A stretch of DNA of 64,000 nucleotides from Diabrotica undecimpunctata (GCF_040954645.1 NC_092804.1:38593753-38657752), one strand, 5' to 3'. Shown: positions 23,883 through 36,005, counted from the stretch's first letter. The notes: a model not told the origin generated them from the sequence alone. A program made the numbers and translations.

Positions 23883-23896
23883 TCTATGCACATAAG

Positions 23897-25347
23897 ACCA
23901 TGTTAAAGGATTAGTTGCTAAACCACAACCACAAGAAGTTTGACAGAAACATTAAAAGTTTTTATGGATCAAAAACAGTTTTAAATATCGGTGAATAATA
24001 TGCTTCCGAAAAAAGGAAAATATTCTTATTAGTTATTAGATCTGTAGTTATTATTTCTGAGTATTACAATATTGCTTTTAGTTCAATCATTAAATAAATC
24101 ATATTTCACAAAAGAAATATAGTATTATTGTCGGTGGTAAACTCTATAATGGTAAATAAATCAAAAATTTTTTAAATTGGTTTATATGTTTTAATTCTTT
24201 TGGAAACTTGCAAGTATTTAACCTTTACCCTTTACTTTACATGTGTCTAAACTAAATACATTACTTACTGATTATTTTAAGCAAATTAAAATGTCTACTT
24301 ATAATTTTCCTTTTTGTGCCATCTATTACAAAAAGATGGCACGTACAAAGGTGTTTTACCTACTATCCGAGAACCGACCAAACCACATTAAGCAACGCTT
24401 TAGAAAAGTTCCGAAAGGTGGCACTAGCACCAAATTTAATAATTTATTTCAAGATTATAATTTTATATAAATAAACTGTTTATAATACGTTGTAATTATA
24501 TGATAGTAATAATATTTATATGTTTGTCATAATAATATAGTAAGAGTAATATAATATTTAGTAGTCTTAAGTTTTAATGACATTTCCTTGATCTTTAGGC
24601 AATCATTTTCTTTCAAGAAAAGGGGGCGTGTATAAAGAAGACCACCTCCTGACGTCGTGGGTATAGTAGGAAACTTTAAGCGACCCAACAGTGGATCTAG
24701 GATTGAATCTCCGAATGATCTTTTCGTATTTCTGTTACCCTGATACTAAATTTTGTTGATTTGAAGGAATGCGCATGGTATTATGTGCATGCATGGAATT
24801 TTTTGCTGGATGGATACAAAATAAAAATTGCTGGAAAAGAAATAAATAACTATCAAAAGTCCTTTATTTATGACAGATAAATTATATATTTATTGTAATT
24901 TGACAAACATTATTTTCTATACTTTTTTATCTTACAACAGAAAATAGAGTTTGATTAGGTACCTATAGATTTTTTTCATATAAAAAGACTGCACGTCATT
25001 CAAGGTTTACTACGTAAGAACCCCACAGCGTTGTCAGAACATCAGAATAGTTAATAAGTGAAGAATTTTCAAAATGTCAAATATTAAGGAATGCCAAGGA
25101 AGGTCAATTGGATTTTTAAAATGAAGAAAATAATCTCATTTTTAAAATTTCTTTTTTCATCTTTCAATAATGTGAAAAACGAGATACTTTTAATCCATAA
25201 TATTATAAAAGATCACATTAAAATGTACCTATAATTTTAAATACATGTAAAATTTAAACCTCAAAGACTGAGGCACAATAGTATTAATAAATCAGTAACT
25301 TTTATTATGTAATACTATTACTTGTTTTTTACATGTTGTAAATAACA
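23897..25347. other. no recognised gene
   Basis: AT-rich. A 75-codon frame at 24243-24470 contains an internal M-A-R-T-K but has no further similarity to histone H3. Nothing else supportable. Confidence 0.35.
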
Positions 25348-25355
25348 TAACAAAT

Positions 25356-25534
25356 CAGTAGCGCACCTAGAATTTGCCTCTGGGGGGGGAGGGGGTTTTG
25401 GTTGGTCACCGAATTTTTTTTATGATGTTACCTCCATTTTGAGTCCTCAAAATGTGTGAGTAACAGTGTAGGAATAGGGTCCTGGGGGGAAAGGGGGTTT
25501 AACCCCCCCAAACGCCCCCCTGGGTGCGCCACTG
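25356..25534. mobile_element. short hAT-like MITE, G-rich ends
   Basis: It begins CAGTAGCGCACC and ends GGTGCGCCACTG (11 of 12 inverse match). The flanks TAACAAAT (25348-25355) and TCACAAAT (25535-25542) match 7 of 8. Runs of G and C just inside both ends could pair across the element. Confidence 0.8.
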
Positions 25535-25542
25535 TCACAAAT

Positions 25543-26379
25543 ACCACTAACATTCAACTCTTCTGTATTAGTTTTAGTTTTTTTGTGATACCATTTTTTA
25601 GGAGGTGATTTTAAAAGTTCAATATTTATAACAGCTTGAGAAATAATACTGAAAGTAGACAAACTTAGTTTTAAGGCTGTTATAACACGCTAAAATACGT
25701 CATAATAGAATAACAGCGCCGCAGTGAATCGATCGTATCTCCGTCGCTTAGCCGGACATAGACTAGTTACCTATGCATAAGTTTACCGTGAAGATAGACT
25801 AGTTCTGCATAAATTTACGTATAGATATTGACGACATAGACTTATTCGCGATTTAAGATAGCTCGTTAAGAATTTAATTTATGTTTAATAAAAATTAATG
25901 GAGCTGAACTCCCGAAGTACAAAGATACTTCAGTTGCTTGAAGTAAAGAAGAACCAGTGTACAGGTAAGACAAAAATTTATTGTTCATGTGTTGTTCTAT
26001 TTCCTATTTTTATTTTATTATGTCAAATAGTAGTTTCTTATTCAGTGGCGCTGTTATTTATTTAAACGCCATCATCAACGTCATCAACCAACTATTAGGG
26101 TAACGTCACTATCATTATTCTTCTTCATTTGTTTGTTTCTATGGCTTTCACGTCATGGTGATACGCCAGAAGTCACTCATTATTATATTATCCTAGACAA
26201 ATGTCATATTTGATTTGGCTATAATATTTTATTGAGACTACGTCAAATTCATCATCTAATCATTTTTCATCTAATATTATATTGCTGATAAAAAGGAGAA
26301 ATTATTTAAAAAATGCTATTTTATTTATTATTATTAATTACCCTATAGTGAGTGGGCTTAAAGTTTGTTTCTCAACAAA
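25543..26379. other. no recognised gene; imperfect 36-bp repeat
   Basis: Near 25755-25825 the motif ATAGACTAGTT-(x)-CTGCATAA/CTATGCATAA-TTTAC occurs twice in tandem with small indels. No gene. Confidence 0.35.
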
Positions 26380-28110
26380 AATGTTTTAGAGAATAGTAAC
26401 TATTATGGCAATAAACAAATTATTGTTATTTCAGATAAAATGTTAACTTCAGCGGCCAACGATGATGTTTCCATTCCAAAATATGCCATTAAGCTAATGT
26501 ATTCTGAAAATTTAGAACCATCGCCCTTGCGTTGGTTCACAGTTTTGGGAAACATTAACATACTTTAATTCCAATTGATTTGATCAGACACCGACAAAAG
26601 CATTCCGAGAAATATTTTTTAACGAACCAAACCACACTGAAGAAGCTAATAGTTTCAGGCCCAGTGAGCATCACAAAGCATCGTCAAAAAAACTGTTCGA
26701 CCAATATTGTGATTCTAAACCTAGCAGATCTGTCAAATTGGTTAATACGAATGTGTTGGAAAATGATTTGGACATGTCATCCTCTGAGTCTAATCCTTAT
26801 GCTTTCGATAACGTTAAAAAGGATCCCGAATTTGTTTTGTTGGATTAGGAACCTTATCAAGAAAAAGACTCAATAAGAAAGTCACGCAAAAGAAAAAGAA
26901 ACCCGCTTTCCTGGAAAAGAAATATAATAAAGAGATCTCGAAATAGCGGAAAGGAATACAACTCTTGGAAAAATAATCTTCAACCATCCCGCAAAATGAA
27001 ATATCCATGTCATTGTAGAATGAAATGTAGCGAGAAGATTCCTGAAGAAGAAAGGCAATCTATATTTGGTCGTTACTGAAATCTTGAAGACATCAACAGA
27101 CAACGAGATTTCATTTCAAAATTAGTGCAAAGACAAAATAAAGAAAGCACAAGAATTAACCGAAAGAAGATAAGTATTGCTGCAGAGAAAAATGAAGAAT
27201 CGTCTTCTCCAAACCAACAGAGTAGAAGAACATTCACGTTTGATTATTCTTTCATAAAGGACAACATCAAAGTACCTGTGTGTAAGATTTTCTTTTTAAA
27301 TACTCTTTGTATAGTGCCCAGGTTGTTAAAACTGTACTTAATAAATCTTGTTCCATTGGTACGATTTCCGAAGACAGAAGAGGAAAGGCCTGCAAAAGTT
27401 CCTTACTCAACGTATCTGTCAAAGAATCCGTTCGAGAACATATAAATTATTCCTTTCAGACAATTGAAAGTCACTATTGCAGAAAAAACACAACACGTTT
27501 GCATTTACCTGCATCTCTTAATATTTCCAGAATGTATTCTTTATATAAGGAATATTGTTTCGATAGAAACATTACTGAAGTAGCAACGGAAAGTATATAC
27601 AGGGCTGTCTTTAATTCAGATTTTAATATGTCATTCTTTCAGCCAAAGAAAGACTTGTGCGATATTTGTCATGGATTTGAACAATCGTCTACTGAAGAGA
27701 AATTAGCAGCTGAAGAAATGTATCAGCTGCACTTGAAAACAAGAATTTAGCCAGGGAATTTAAGGATACAGAAAAAAAAAAGAGCTGAGGAGAATCAACA
27801 GATTTGTTGTGCAGTTTTCGATTTACAACAAATACTTCAGGTACCAAAGTTGGAAGTTGGATTAGCGTATTATAAGCTAAAATTATCAACTTATAACTTT
27901 ACTATTTTCAATCTGGGTAATAAGGAATACAATTGTTATATGTGGTACGAAACCATAGGCAAGAGAGGCTCTTGTGAAACAGGTAGTTGCCTTTTGAATT
28001 TTATAAAGCGTAATATTGAACAAGGTAGGAATGAGTATTCATTTTTTTTCTGACAATTGTGCCGGACAAAATAGAAATAAATACTTATTTTCATTAAACA
28101 ATTACATTTC
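26380..28110 (+). pseudogene. transposon-like protein with D-N-C-x-G-Q-N-R-N motif, N-terminal and central parts
   Basis: Concatenated frames give K-R-K-R-N-P-L-S-W-K-R-N-I (26.9 kb), a Cys-rich piece C-H-C-R-M-K-C-S-E-K-I, and D-I-N-R-Q-R-D-F-I-S. Then come V-C-K-I-F-F-L-N-T-L, a frameshift at about 27305, I-E-S-H-Y-C-R-K-N-T-T-R, Q-P-K-K-D-L-C-D-I-C-H-G-F (metal-binding-like Cys set), V-F-D-L-Q-Q-I-L, Y-K-L-K-L-S-T-Y-N-F-T-I and, after another shift, S-D-N-C-A-G-Q-N-R-N-K. I remember this order from a widespread, poorly named insect protein family that behaves like a transposase; the Asp of D-N-C may be catalytic (inference). Stops and shifts make it dead. The missing C-terminal part is represented by the 53.5-54.1 kb relic. 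Confidence 0.65.
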
Positions 28111-29033
28111 ATATTTATATACTTGAAATAGGGGATAAAGAAGATGCTGCCATTCAATCTCTTGGATGATGTTAACCAACTTTCTGAAAGGATATGGTAG
28201 ATACATGAAGAAGAATCTCTTGGATGATCGAGTAAGTATATGGTCCATCGATATATTGCTTATTTGTTTTTAAATGAAGGTTATTAGGTTATAAGTTGGA
28301 TAAATTATTACACAGCTTATTAATTACATTTGGTTAAAATGGTTCTAAAGTATTTCTTGTGTCAGGTTTAAGTTAAATATTATTTTATATGGGATTATAA
28401 ACCACAATTGATGATTGTAATGACAATTACATTTAACATTTTAGAAGTTTCGATTTAAAATGCGGAAATCGTTTTCAAAAAAATTGTAAAATAGCAGATA
28501 CCTACTGAAGTATTAATGATATTAAATGTTTATAATTGACGCTAGGTGGTCATATCAATATGACAGTTGAATTGCTTGGCCTCGATCTTGTATGCATTAG
28601 TCACGTTTTTGAGTGAAATTCTGAAAGGTGCTCGACCCTCGGATTGATATCATGTTAATTCATGTATTTCAAATTTAATTTAATTCAGAAAGCAGTAAAC
28701 TTTTATGCGACCCTGTATATCTTAATAATTTATACAGTTTCTAATATGCACTTAACATATTACGTTTTAAGATTTCAAACTGGAAAAACAAACCTTGAGT
28801 ATATCTTGAAATTAATAAACATTTAATGTTTGTTTTGTTCTGCAGGAATTGCATTTATCGAGGTTTTCAATTAAGACCGCTAGTTGAGGTGAGTATGGCC
28901 CGCTAAGTTGTACATTTTTAGCATGTGGGGAATGTTTGCGACTAAAATTGCGTTGATATGTGGGAATTGAGATTCAGTACAATACCAAGATTTCAAATGG
29001 GACGGTAGTACTGGCATAGACAGAAGCCAGAGA
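28111..29033. other. no recognised gene
   Basis: Contains TCTCTTGGATGAT twice (about 28160 and 28218). A small palindrome, AGAAGCC..GGCTTCT, near 29016-29051 leads into the next repeat. Confidence 0.35.
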
Positions 29034-29292
29034 CATTCTGTCTCCGGCTTCTGCACGCAATGTAGCTTTCCTTCAATAATTTTAAAGTGTTTGTTTGTCC
29101 TTTTGTAGTGTAGTGTGATGTACAATTATATGTTTATGACATTTTGTTCTTGTCGAATAGGCCGCAATTGACGAAATGCCCCTGAAGATGATCTAGGGAT
29201 CGAAAGTACTCGGGCAAGTTTAAATTAAACTGTGCTCGATATATGCCTTTTATTTGATCAAAGTTCATTTATTCGAGCATTCAACCTTATAT
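29034..29292 (+). repeat. hammerhead-bearing repeat, right half only
   Basis: Nearly identical to the right half of the 52.5-55.1 kb inverted-repeat element (CTCCGGCTTCTG, TTTTAAAGTGTTTGTTTGTCC, GGCCGCAATTGACGAAATG, TTTATTTGATCAAAGTT). It runs on to CGAGCATTCAACCTTATAT, which matches the inverse of the other element's left edge. Probably a Penelope-like or retrozyme-like terminal repeat (inference). Confidence 0.7.
29177..29216 (+). ncRNA. hammerhead-ribozyme-like motif
   Basis: The order fits the hammerhead core: stem I TGCCC; CTGAAGA (the CUGANGA box); a 4-bp stem GATC-TAGG-GATC; GAAA; a minimal palindromic stem III AGTACT; then C and GGGCA, which pairs perfectly with TGCCC. One extra T lies between CTGAAGA and stem II, which is not canonical. 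Very short stem III is known from hammerheads of Penelope-like retroelements. Activity is unproven. Confidence 0.4.
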
Positions 29293-29299
29293 TTATTTG

Positions 29300-30764
29300 T
29301 TAACTTTTAAATTGTTTTAAAGCTTGTATTTTTTCATTTTTGAAGTTAGTTTTCTGAATACAAATTATGTCTGGATTGTATTTACCCAGAATTATTTGGA
29401 GCATCGGAAGGTTATTGTAAAAACCGTTAATGTTCCATTGCAAAATTGAAGAGAAGCCCGTGTATAATAAATAAAAACTGAAACTTGAGATTGTTACAGA
29501 AGTTTATGACTCGATCCCTGAGATAACTCACTTTCAGTCTCTGATGTCTCACTATCCGAGTAGGTCATCTGTAAGTGTATCAGTAGTTTCTTTCTTATAT
29601 TTGTACATCTAGATTTAATGGATCTTTGTTTGAAGTAAGGGTATATTGCTGTTAGCATTTTCACTAAAGCTTCTAAATCGTTAGTGTAGTTTTTTATGAC
29701 GCTGACTGGATCCTGTGCACCATAAACATTTTCAAATAGATCGGAAATTTGATTAAAATCAAGAATAAATGGAGGGTTTTGCTCTGAGATGAATGCTTTG
29801 GCCGGTTCCATGAGTATGTGAGTTGGTGTCTTTTCCTTGCTTTTTTTTGGTTTTTTGGATGGAGCATCATTTGGTTTAACAAACGGGTCTAGACTTGGAT
29901 TTTCTGAATCAGCATCTTGCGCTGGAGGAGGTGTGATTATTTCTTCCAAACTGCGTTTTGAGCTATTTTGTGTAGACTGGGTTGTATCTATATTGATGAT
30001 TGGTTGTACGGTTGGAGTTTTTAAGGGGTTAGTTGGAAGTATTTGGGTAGGTGTGGATTGCGAAGATGTTTGGGGGTGAGGAGTTTGGTTATAATTTTCA
30101 GAAACTGATTCTTGGGTTGTTTTGCAATTTGCTGCGCAGTATGGCCTTGCCTTTTACATGAAAAACATACCAAGGAATCTTGTGACAAAAAGATCATATT
30201 GTTGGTGTTATCATAATCAATTAATATGGATTCAGGTATTGAGGAAGGTGGTGGTGTGATAAAAATTTGTCGTCTAAAACTATAAACGTGGCTGAATTCC
30301 GGCAAAACGGCACTTATCTTGAGAAATGACATGGGAGACATGGTTTTAAGGCCCAATTTTTCAATTTCTTGAGTTAGTAAAGCATGCGGAATGGTGGGAC
30401 AAACGTTTGACAGAATTAGTCTTTCTGCTGGAGTGACGAGTTTGCGTGCTTGGACTCGTTGATTATTAATTTCGATAAACCCTCCATAATTATTCATAAA
30501 ATGTTCAACAATGTTTTTGTTTGCAAGGTACATACACACTCTGTTGTTAGAAAGCCGTGAGGAAAATAGAATATTTTTGGGCTCGATCAAAATTCCTAGT
30601 GGAATCAAGTAATCTTGAAGTTTTAGGTTTTCAATGGCTGGGAATACAATAGCTTTATCTTTGGTAGGGAATTGTTGTTCAATCACAGCAGATGAATAAG
30701 TTTTAGTATGGTTTTCGTTTTGGGAGCTTCTGTAGTCAGAAGTCCCGTCAGTTGGATTTAACAT
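29300..30764 (-). pseudogene. Jockey/I-like LINE: ORF1 (gag-like, CCHC) and start of ORF2
   Basis: ORF1 starts at 30764 and runs 247 codons to a frame break at about 30125, then continues in another frame to a stop at 29494 (last 151 codons from 29949). The zinc knuckle C-F-S-C-K-R-Q-G-H-T-A-Q-Q, with Cys in the alternative frame, is C-x2-C-x4-H-x4-C; the break falls exactly inside it. The C-terminal part is Pro/Ser/Lys-rich and acidic at the end. Downstream (about 29440-29330) ORF2 begins with Q-W-N-I-N-G-F-Y-N-N-L-P and D-I-I-C-I-Q-K-T-N-F, the APE endonuclease N-terminus (usual Glu of QET is Lys here). It stops at the neighbouring repeat, so RT is missing. ORF1 proteins of this clade bind the element RNA. 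Confidence 0.8.
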
Positions 30765-32014
30765 ATTTTCTTAAAATTTAATTTAGACCTGAAATACGGA
30801 CCTGTTTTACAACAGGCAATTTTATCATGTCGTTATAGATAACGAATAAACTTGTTTGGAGTTTTTATATCGACGAAGTCGACTTATGATAAATACAATA
30901 AATTCCTGTGAAATGACTCTGTTTTATATAATTTAAAAGAGTACTTACAGGATGGAAGAGAACACACTCTTATGCACTTAAGTATATTTATAAAATAAAA
31001 AAATTTTAATCAATAACTACTATATAAAACAGTTTTTGTTTGGATCTGACAAATTAGCACTAATTAGTATACCTGTCAGGACCGAACTCATTGTTGTGTG
31101 TTGTGATTTATATTTGAATATATTTATTTCTGGACTGAAATTTCCCAGCGAAATATCGAAAGTTAATGATAGCAACAGTGCAATTGATATCTCAAATTCT
31201 CAAAATTGCACAGAAGTAGCTCTGACGTAATCAGATCAGGCTAGGCAAGAGATATGCCATGCATGGATTTGCATAGTATAAGACTTGCATGGCCTAGATG
31301 TAAAGCTATCTTAATAAATATGGCTTGTTCGTTACAATTTTGTATTGTTTTTAATTTCTCTAACAATCTTCTTTTCTCTTAATACCGTTTATTTGTCTAT
31401 ATATGTATTTTGGTTATTGTTTACTGTATTTGTTTATATAGACATTTTGGTTTTTGATGTTTCTTTGTTTCTCCAAAAAAAGACAAAGTGGCACTATTCT
31501 TTTTGGCACATTTTTAAAACTTAATTAATGTCTGTCCTTTTTACCAAATTTTTTATTTTATAACTTATTTTATCTTATTTTTCAACATTGTCCAATTAAA
31601 AGGCAGTGTATTGTTAGTTGTTAACCAATCTTTTATTCCAGTCTTAGTTGAAGATATTTTAGTGCTTTCTCTAAGAACAGCTATGGTATGGAGCGTTACG
31701 CATTATAATTAGGGATGGTTCAGACAAACTGTTTAATAGTTGATTTTCAAACCACAATACAGGTCATCATTATCTGTGCTAGATGAAAAATTAGAACGTG
31801 TTCTATTTTTCATGACATTTTGATGGAATTTATCGTCAAAATTCATGTTGCCATTGTAACAAAATTTTTTAGAATAAAACTTAACCTTATTGTTAATGTT
31901 ATTTATTGGATATTATTAATTTGCGCTTTATATTTGAATATATTGGACTGAAATTTCCTAGTGAAATAGTAAAAGTCCTAATGAATCTAAGAGTCCTATC
32001 ACAAGTAGCGCAAT
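30765..32014. other. no recognised gene; a diverged direct repeat
   Basis: The upstream part could be the 5' UTR of the LINE ORF1. TTTATATTTGAATATAT plus GGACTGAAATTTCC occurs at about 31108-31145 and again at about 31928-31963, suggesting a duplicated or repeated unit. Confidence 0.4.
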
Positions 32015-32236
32015 TCACGTCTCCCTTAGCAAAATATGATCCCTATAATCTACCTTCAACAAATCCAACCCATTGATTTCCTTAAAAACACCTTCGGTGT
32101 CTCTGATCCACTGGTCTCCTACATTTTCACTGGTATGCTTATAAAGGTGCCCCTTTGAATGTTCATATAACAAACATGACACCGCTCCACTATTTATAAA
32201 GGAAGCCTTCCTGAATACAGGACACAAAAAAAACAT
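32015..32236 (-). pseudogene. unidentified protein-like relic
   Basis: A 73-codon frame contains Y-E-H-S-K-G-H-L-Y-K-H-T-S-E-N and E-I-N-G-L-D-L-L-K-V-D-Y, a composition that looks like genuine protein rather than AT-rich noise. No start context and no family recalled; probably a transposon fossil. Confidence 0.3.
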
Positions 32237-33619
32237 ATATATATGATCTATCTATCTAGTCAGATTCTGGACAAAAAAATCCAACCAAGCAACCCAAACT
32301 TGCCTTTGCTTCAAACGTTGGTTTCAAAATTTAGTATCCGGATATCAGAAAAGCGAGAAGATCGTTTAATATGAAGAAATGTCAGTCGTTAGAGCACGGT
32401 ACAGGTTCCTACTTTACCGGCGACGGCAGTCGACTTCTGTTCTTCTGGCTCTGTAACCGCCCCTTTTCTTAAAAAAAATGGTTGCCTGACCTTGATGGTA
32501 ATATCATTAAAACTCAAGAAAATTGGAAATTAGAAGTTTTTTATATAAAATATTAGTACAATTATATGATTAAACCGTAATAAATATATTTTAAACGATT
32601 TTTTTATATTAAATTATAATATTAGAATAACTTCCAATATTTAATACTAGCGCCACGTAGCGGCAATTATATCAAGTTTTACTCGAGTAAATTCTGTACT
32701 AACAGCTAATTTAGGTATGAACATATTGAATATTTATAACAGGTGGCGAAAAAAGTTAGGTTGAAAATAGAAGGAATTTAATAAGTGTATAAACATAAAA
32801 ATATTTTTTTGAAAATACAACATAATTAGATTGCAATAAACAATATATCCAAATATTCAAAATAATATAAAAATAAAACATACCAACCTTCATTCACAGG
32901 TAACTCCAAGTATCCCAACTTGCCCCGAACTGGGTTTGGTTGTTACAAACCATAGTTCTTTATATATCGTCCTCGGAATTGGCAGTGAATGCACATGAAA
33001 TCTGGACTTCTGTCGATACACACTTCTTGAGCCCACATACTGCAACCATTTTTCTTTTTGTCTGGTCTTTTTCAAAGGAAAAAGGTTCGCCACTTACAAC
33101 TAAAAAAAAGGTTTCGTCCTCTTTTTCAGAACTGCTTTCATATTTACCTTTAGTGTAAAAGTTTCTTTTTATACCGGATTATTTCGCTCTATTCTTTTGT
33201 TTTCTCTTTTTTTTGTGCGATTTTCAATTCCTCCTTATTTGAAGTATCAGTCCAAATGGTTGACTGGCCGGGTTTTCACCCTTTTTGTGTTTCACTATAA
33301 TTCCAAATAAAATTTATGAATTCCAACTTTACATGACGTGCTTTTTCGATTGGCGAATTGTTTTTTTTTTTTATTAAAAACAAGAATATCGAGGAAATTC
33401 AATTATCAGTGGCACTAACGGCTAAACAAAATGTTACTAGAGCACTTCTTTCAGCTAAGGTTATAGAACCCACTTGTTTACCTAAGAAAATTAATGCAAA
33501 ACGTGTGGAAAATATAGAATCATTAGGTTGATTAAATATTTACTCACATTTTCATAAAAGTAATTCACAAAAGAATCTATAAAAAAAATATAAAATGCGA
33601 AGATCAACTGAGAATCATG
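32237..33619. other. no recognised gene
   Basis: Small GATCTATCTATCTAG run at about 32245. Frames around 32.9-33.15 kb on both strands are unrecognised. Confidence 0.35.
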
Positions 33620-34020
33620 ATAACTACGACCAATATAAACTCACGTGAAATTAAGGAGCACAAAGAGAAGACTAGCATTTTCTAACATGAGCAACATTTT
33701 TAAGGCCCTGTATTTTAGGTTCTTTACGGAATAGAATCTTGCACACAATTGAAGCATCACTGAAAACAACCGGAGGCTTTTGAGATGTTAGCTTTACAGA
33801 AGAATGTTGAGAATCTCTTGGATGCATCGTGTATCAAATAGTGAAGTCTCGATAATCCGTGTGAGTGAAATTGTTTCATCTGTGAAGAAGCGCAAGTTAG
33901 AATATTTGATTCTTAAGAAGATAACCACATCAAATACATATCGATTTGAGTTTGTATAGAGGAAGATATCCAATATTTCTGATTGGCCGCAGATGAGAAA
34001 ACTTCCTTAGAAAATTGTAG
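33620..34020 (+). pseudogene. degenerate LINE RT C-terminal region
   Basis: Broken frames show E-I-K-E-H-K-E-K, then L-Y-R-R-M-L-R-I-S-W-M-H-R-V-S-N and, in frame with the last, K-K-R-K-L-E-Y-L-I. This follows the (I)YRRMLRISW-x-x-RV-x-N pattern of the GRR-tailed lineage. It ends before the tail motif. Confidence 0.6.
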
Positions 34021-34238
34021 ATTAAATAAAATGACTAACTGTTAGTTTTTAATTTTATTAGAAAATTTTTACAACTGCTACATGTATAACTTTTTTTTTA
34101 ATATAAAAAGAAATAACAACAAAAATACCTTGTTTAATGGCAATAAATCGGTTAAAGCCGAATGTCTAATATCAAGCGGTCGTAATATCTTTGATGTGAT
34201 GAGCGTACAAAGGCGGTCGTCAGAACCGTTGTCTAAGG

Positions 34239-34693
34239 CAGTGGTCTCCAATAAACGGCGTAATCGGCGAGTAGCGTTACGCTATACGTCGCGTCTTTAT
34301 AGTTCATATAATAAATAATGGATGTGGTCTCTTATTGTAAGCAAGCAGGTAATTTGATTAAACCCAGTCAGAGAGACTTGTACACTCCCTAGAATGACAT
34401 TCGGGTGTTACAATTCATTGGAGCGGGGTGTATTGATACGTGTTATTCAGGAACCACTTCACCGCACTCCAATACTTCAGACCATCCCTTTACCCCGTAT
34501 AGCACTCTGATACGCGATAGGGGCTCACTATCATCCAAATGCATTTCGTGTGAAAGTCGTGGGTACAAGAACTCTTTTCCTATTTTCTCTAGTGACGTAT
34601 CCGAACTGATGAACGCAGCGTGCAACTTTTGTATAAGCATACAGACGCGACGTACGGCTTAACGCTATTCGCGGCGTTTACTGGAAACCACCG
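34239..34693. mobile_element. MITE with inverted repeats of about 60 bp
   Basis: Left end CAGTGGTCTCCAATAAACGGCG through TACGTCGCGTCT corresponds to the inverse of the right end (CGGTGGTTTCCAGTAAACGCCG through TACGTCGCGTCT) with scattered mismatches. CAGTGG-type termini suggest hAT, but the flanking 8-mers agree at only 5 of 8. An inner inverted pair (ATTGGAGCGGGGTG / ATTGGAGTGCGGTG) makes the middle fold again. Open frames here on both strands are by-products of this symmetry. Confidence 0.75.
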
Positions 34694-35938
34694 CTTTAAG
34701 AGAGCGTCAACTAGAGTTTAGTCAGTGTAGAATTGACGATCTAGATATGTGCTTAAAAATGAGTATCATAGAATCAAAATTATCTTTGTAACAAAGCGAA
34801 AAATAGAAAAGTGTAGTTAAAACTCGATTGATGATGTCTTTTATCATTTCTCTGTAGGATAGAATATTATTTACAAAGCTACCGAATGACAATTTATAAT
34901 AATTCATATAACTGTTTCTTTATATTATTAACTAATTAAAATTCTGATAAACTTTGCTTATTTCAATTGTTTCTACCTGCTCTTATACATTCGATTATAT
35001 AGAACTGAATATTTCATTACAATAGACTATAAAAAGACGAAGAGATAATATATTTGTAACGTCATCCACATTCACTTTACGGCCGCATGATAGCGGCACC
35101 GCTTTTCTAGGAAACCCTACCGTTCTAGTTTGTTTTTATATGACATTAACAATTCTTCGTTTTGTTTAATATTATGACATTTCAATTTAAAAAAATTACA
35201 TTTTTGAGTGTATTATTTTTGTATATGAGTGTCAAGTCCATTTGTTTTTCTGCTAATGTATTTTGAATATTATTGCTATATGTTGAGTTACATGCAGACT
35301 TTTTGAGCTATTCAAAGGAAGTTTATTTCAAACGGAAAATTAAGGATTTTGTAAGTAAAAGTAAAAAACGTTGTGATAAAACAATTTAATGTTTCCTAGG
35401 TTTCATAAAATCTTAAGATAGCCTTTATAATAGTCAAAATTCAAAGGCAGCAGAATGAAAAGATTTCATGTTTACGTATCACTTTTTTATTCGTTTTTAA
35501 AATTGTTTCACTAGATTAAATTTAAATATTTTAATCATTAGAAGATACAGAACGAGTAATATACTCGGAATGACGAAGTTCCTATAAACAGGGTTTAGAA
35601 AAACAGGTTCCTAAATTTTATCAATCTTACAGTTGTATCGAAGACTTACAAAATGGAATTGTGGCGAGACCATGAACTCATCAACAACCCAAGCCATCGA
35701 TTAGAGAACTACGCAATATGTCATCCAAAATCCGTTGCACGCAACGTTGCAAAAGTCGACTTGGGTCAAAATTGAGTTAAGTGTACTGATCGATTCACAA
35801 TATTAATTTTCATAGTCTGGCAGAAATAACAAAGTCCTAAAAAGTAAATACGTAGAGTTTGTTGCATAAAGCACTGAATATACCTAGGTCCAAAATTACC
35901 ATTTTGTTGTCAGGCAGAAGTCACTAATTGGACGTAAT

Positions 35939-35941
<3 letters not shown>
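34694..35941. other. no recognised gene
   Basis: AT-rich; nothing supportable. Confidence 0.35.

Positions 35942-36002
<61 letters not shown>
35942..36002. repeat. (TA)n microsatellite
   Basis: Pure TA alternation over about 60 bp. Confidence 0.97.

Positions 36003-36005
<3 letters not shown>

Noticed and set aside
24330..24345. M-A-R-T-K inside a frame, like the start of histone H3
   Set aside because: Only five residues match; the following residues do not resemble H3.
32240..32262. GATCTATCTATCTAG as the (TAGA)n tail of a second RTE copy on the - strand
   Set aside because: No RTE coding sequence precedes it on that strand.
34239..34693. Two overlapping ORFs as small genes
   Set aside because: They fall inside a MITE and arise from its inverted symmetry.
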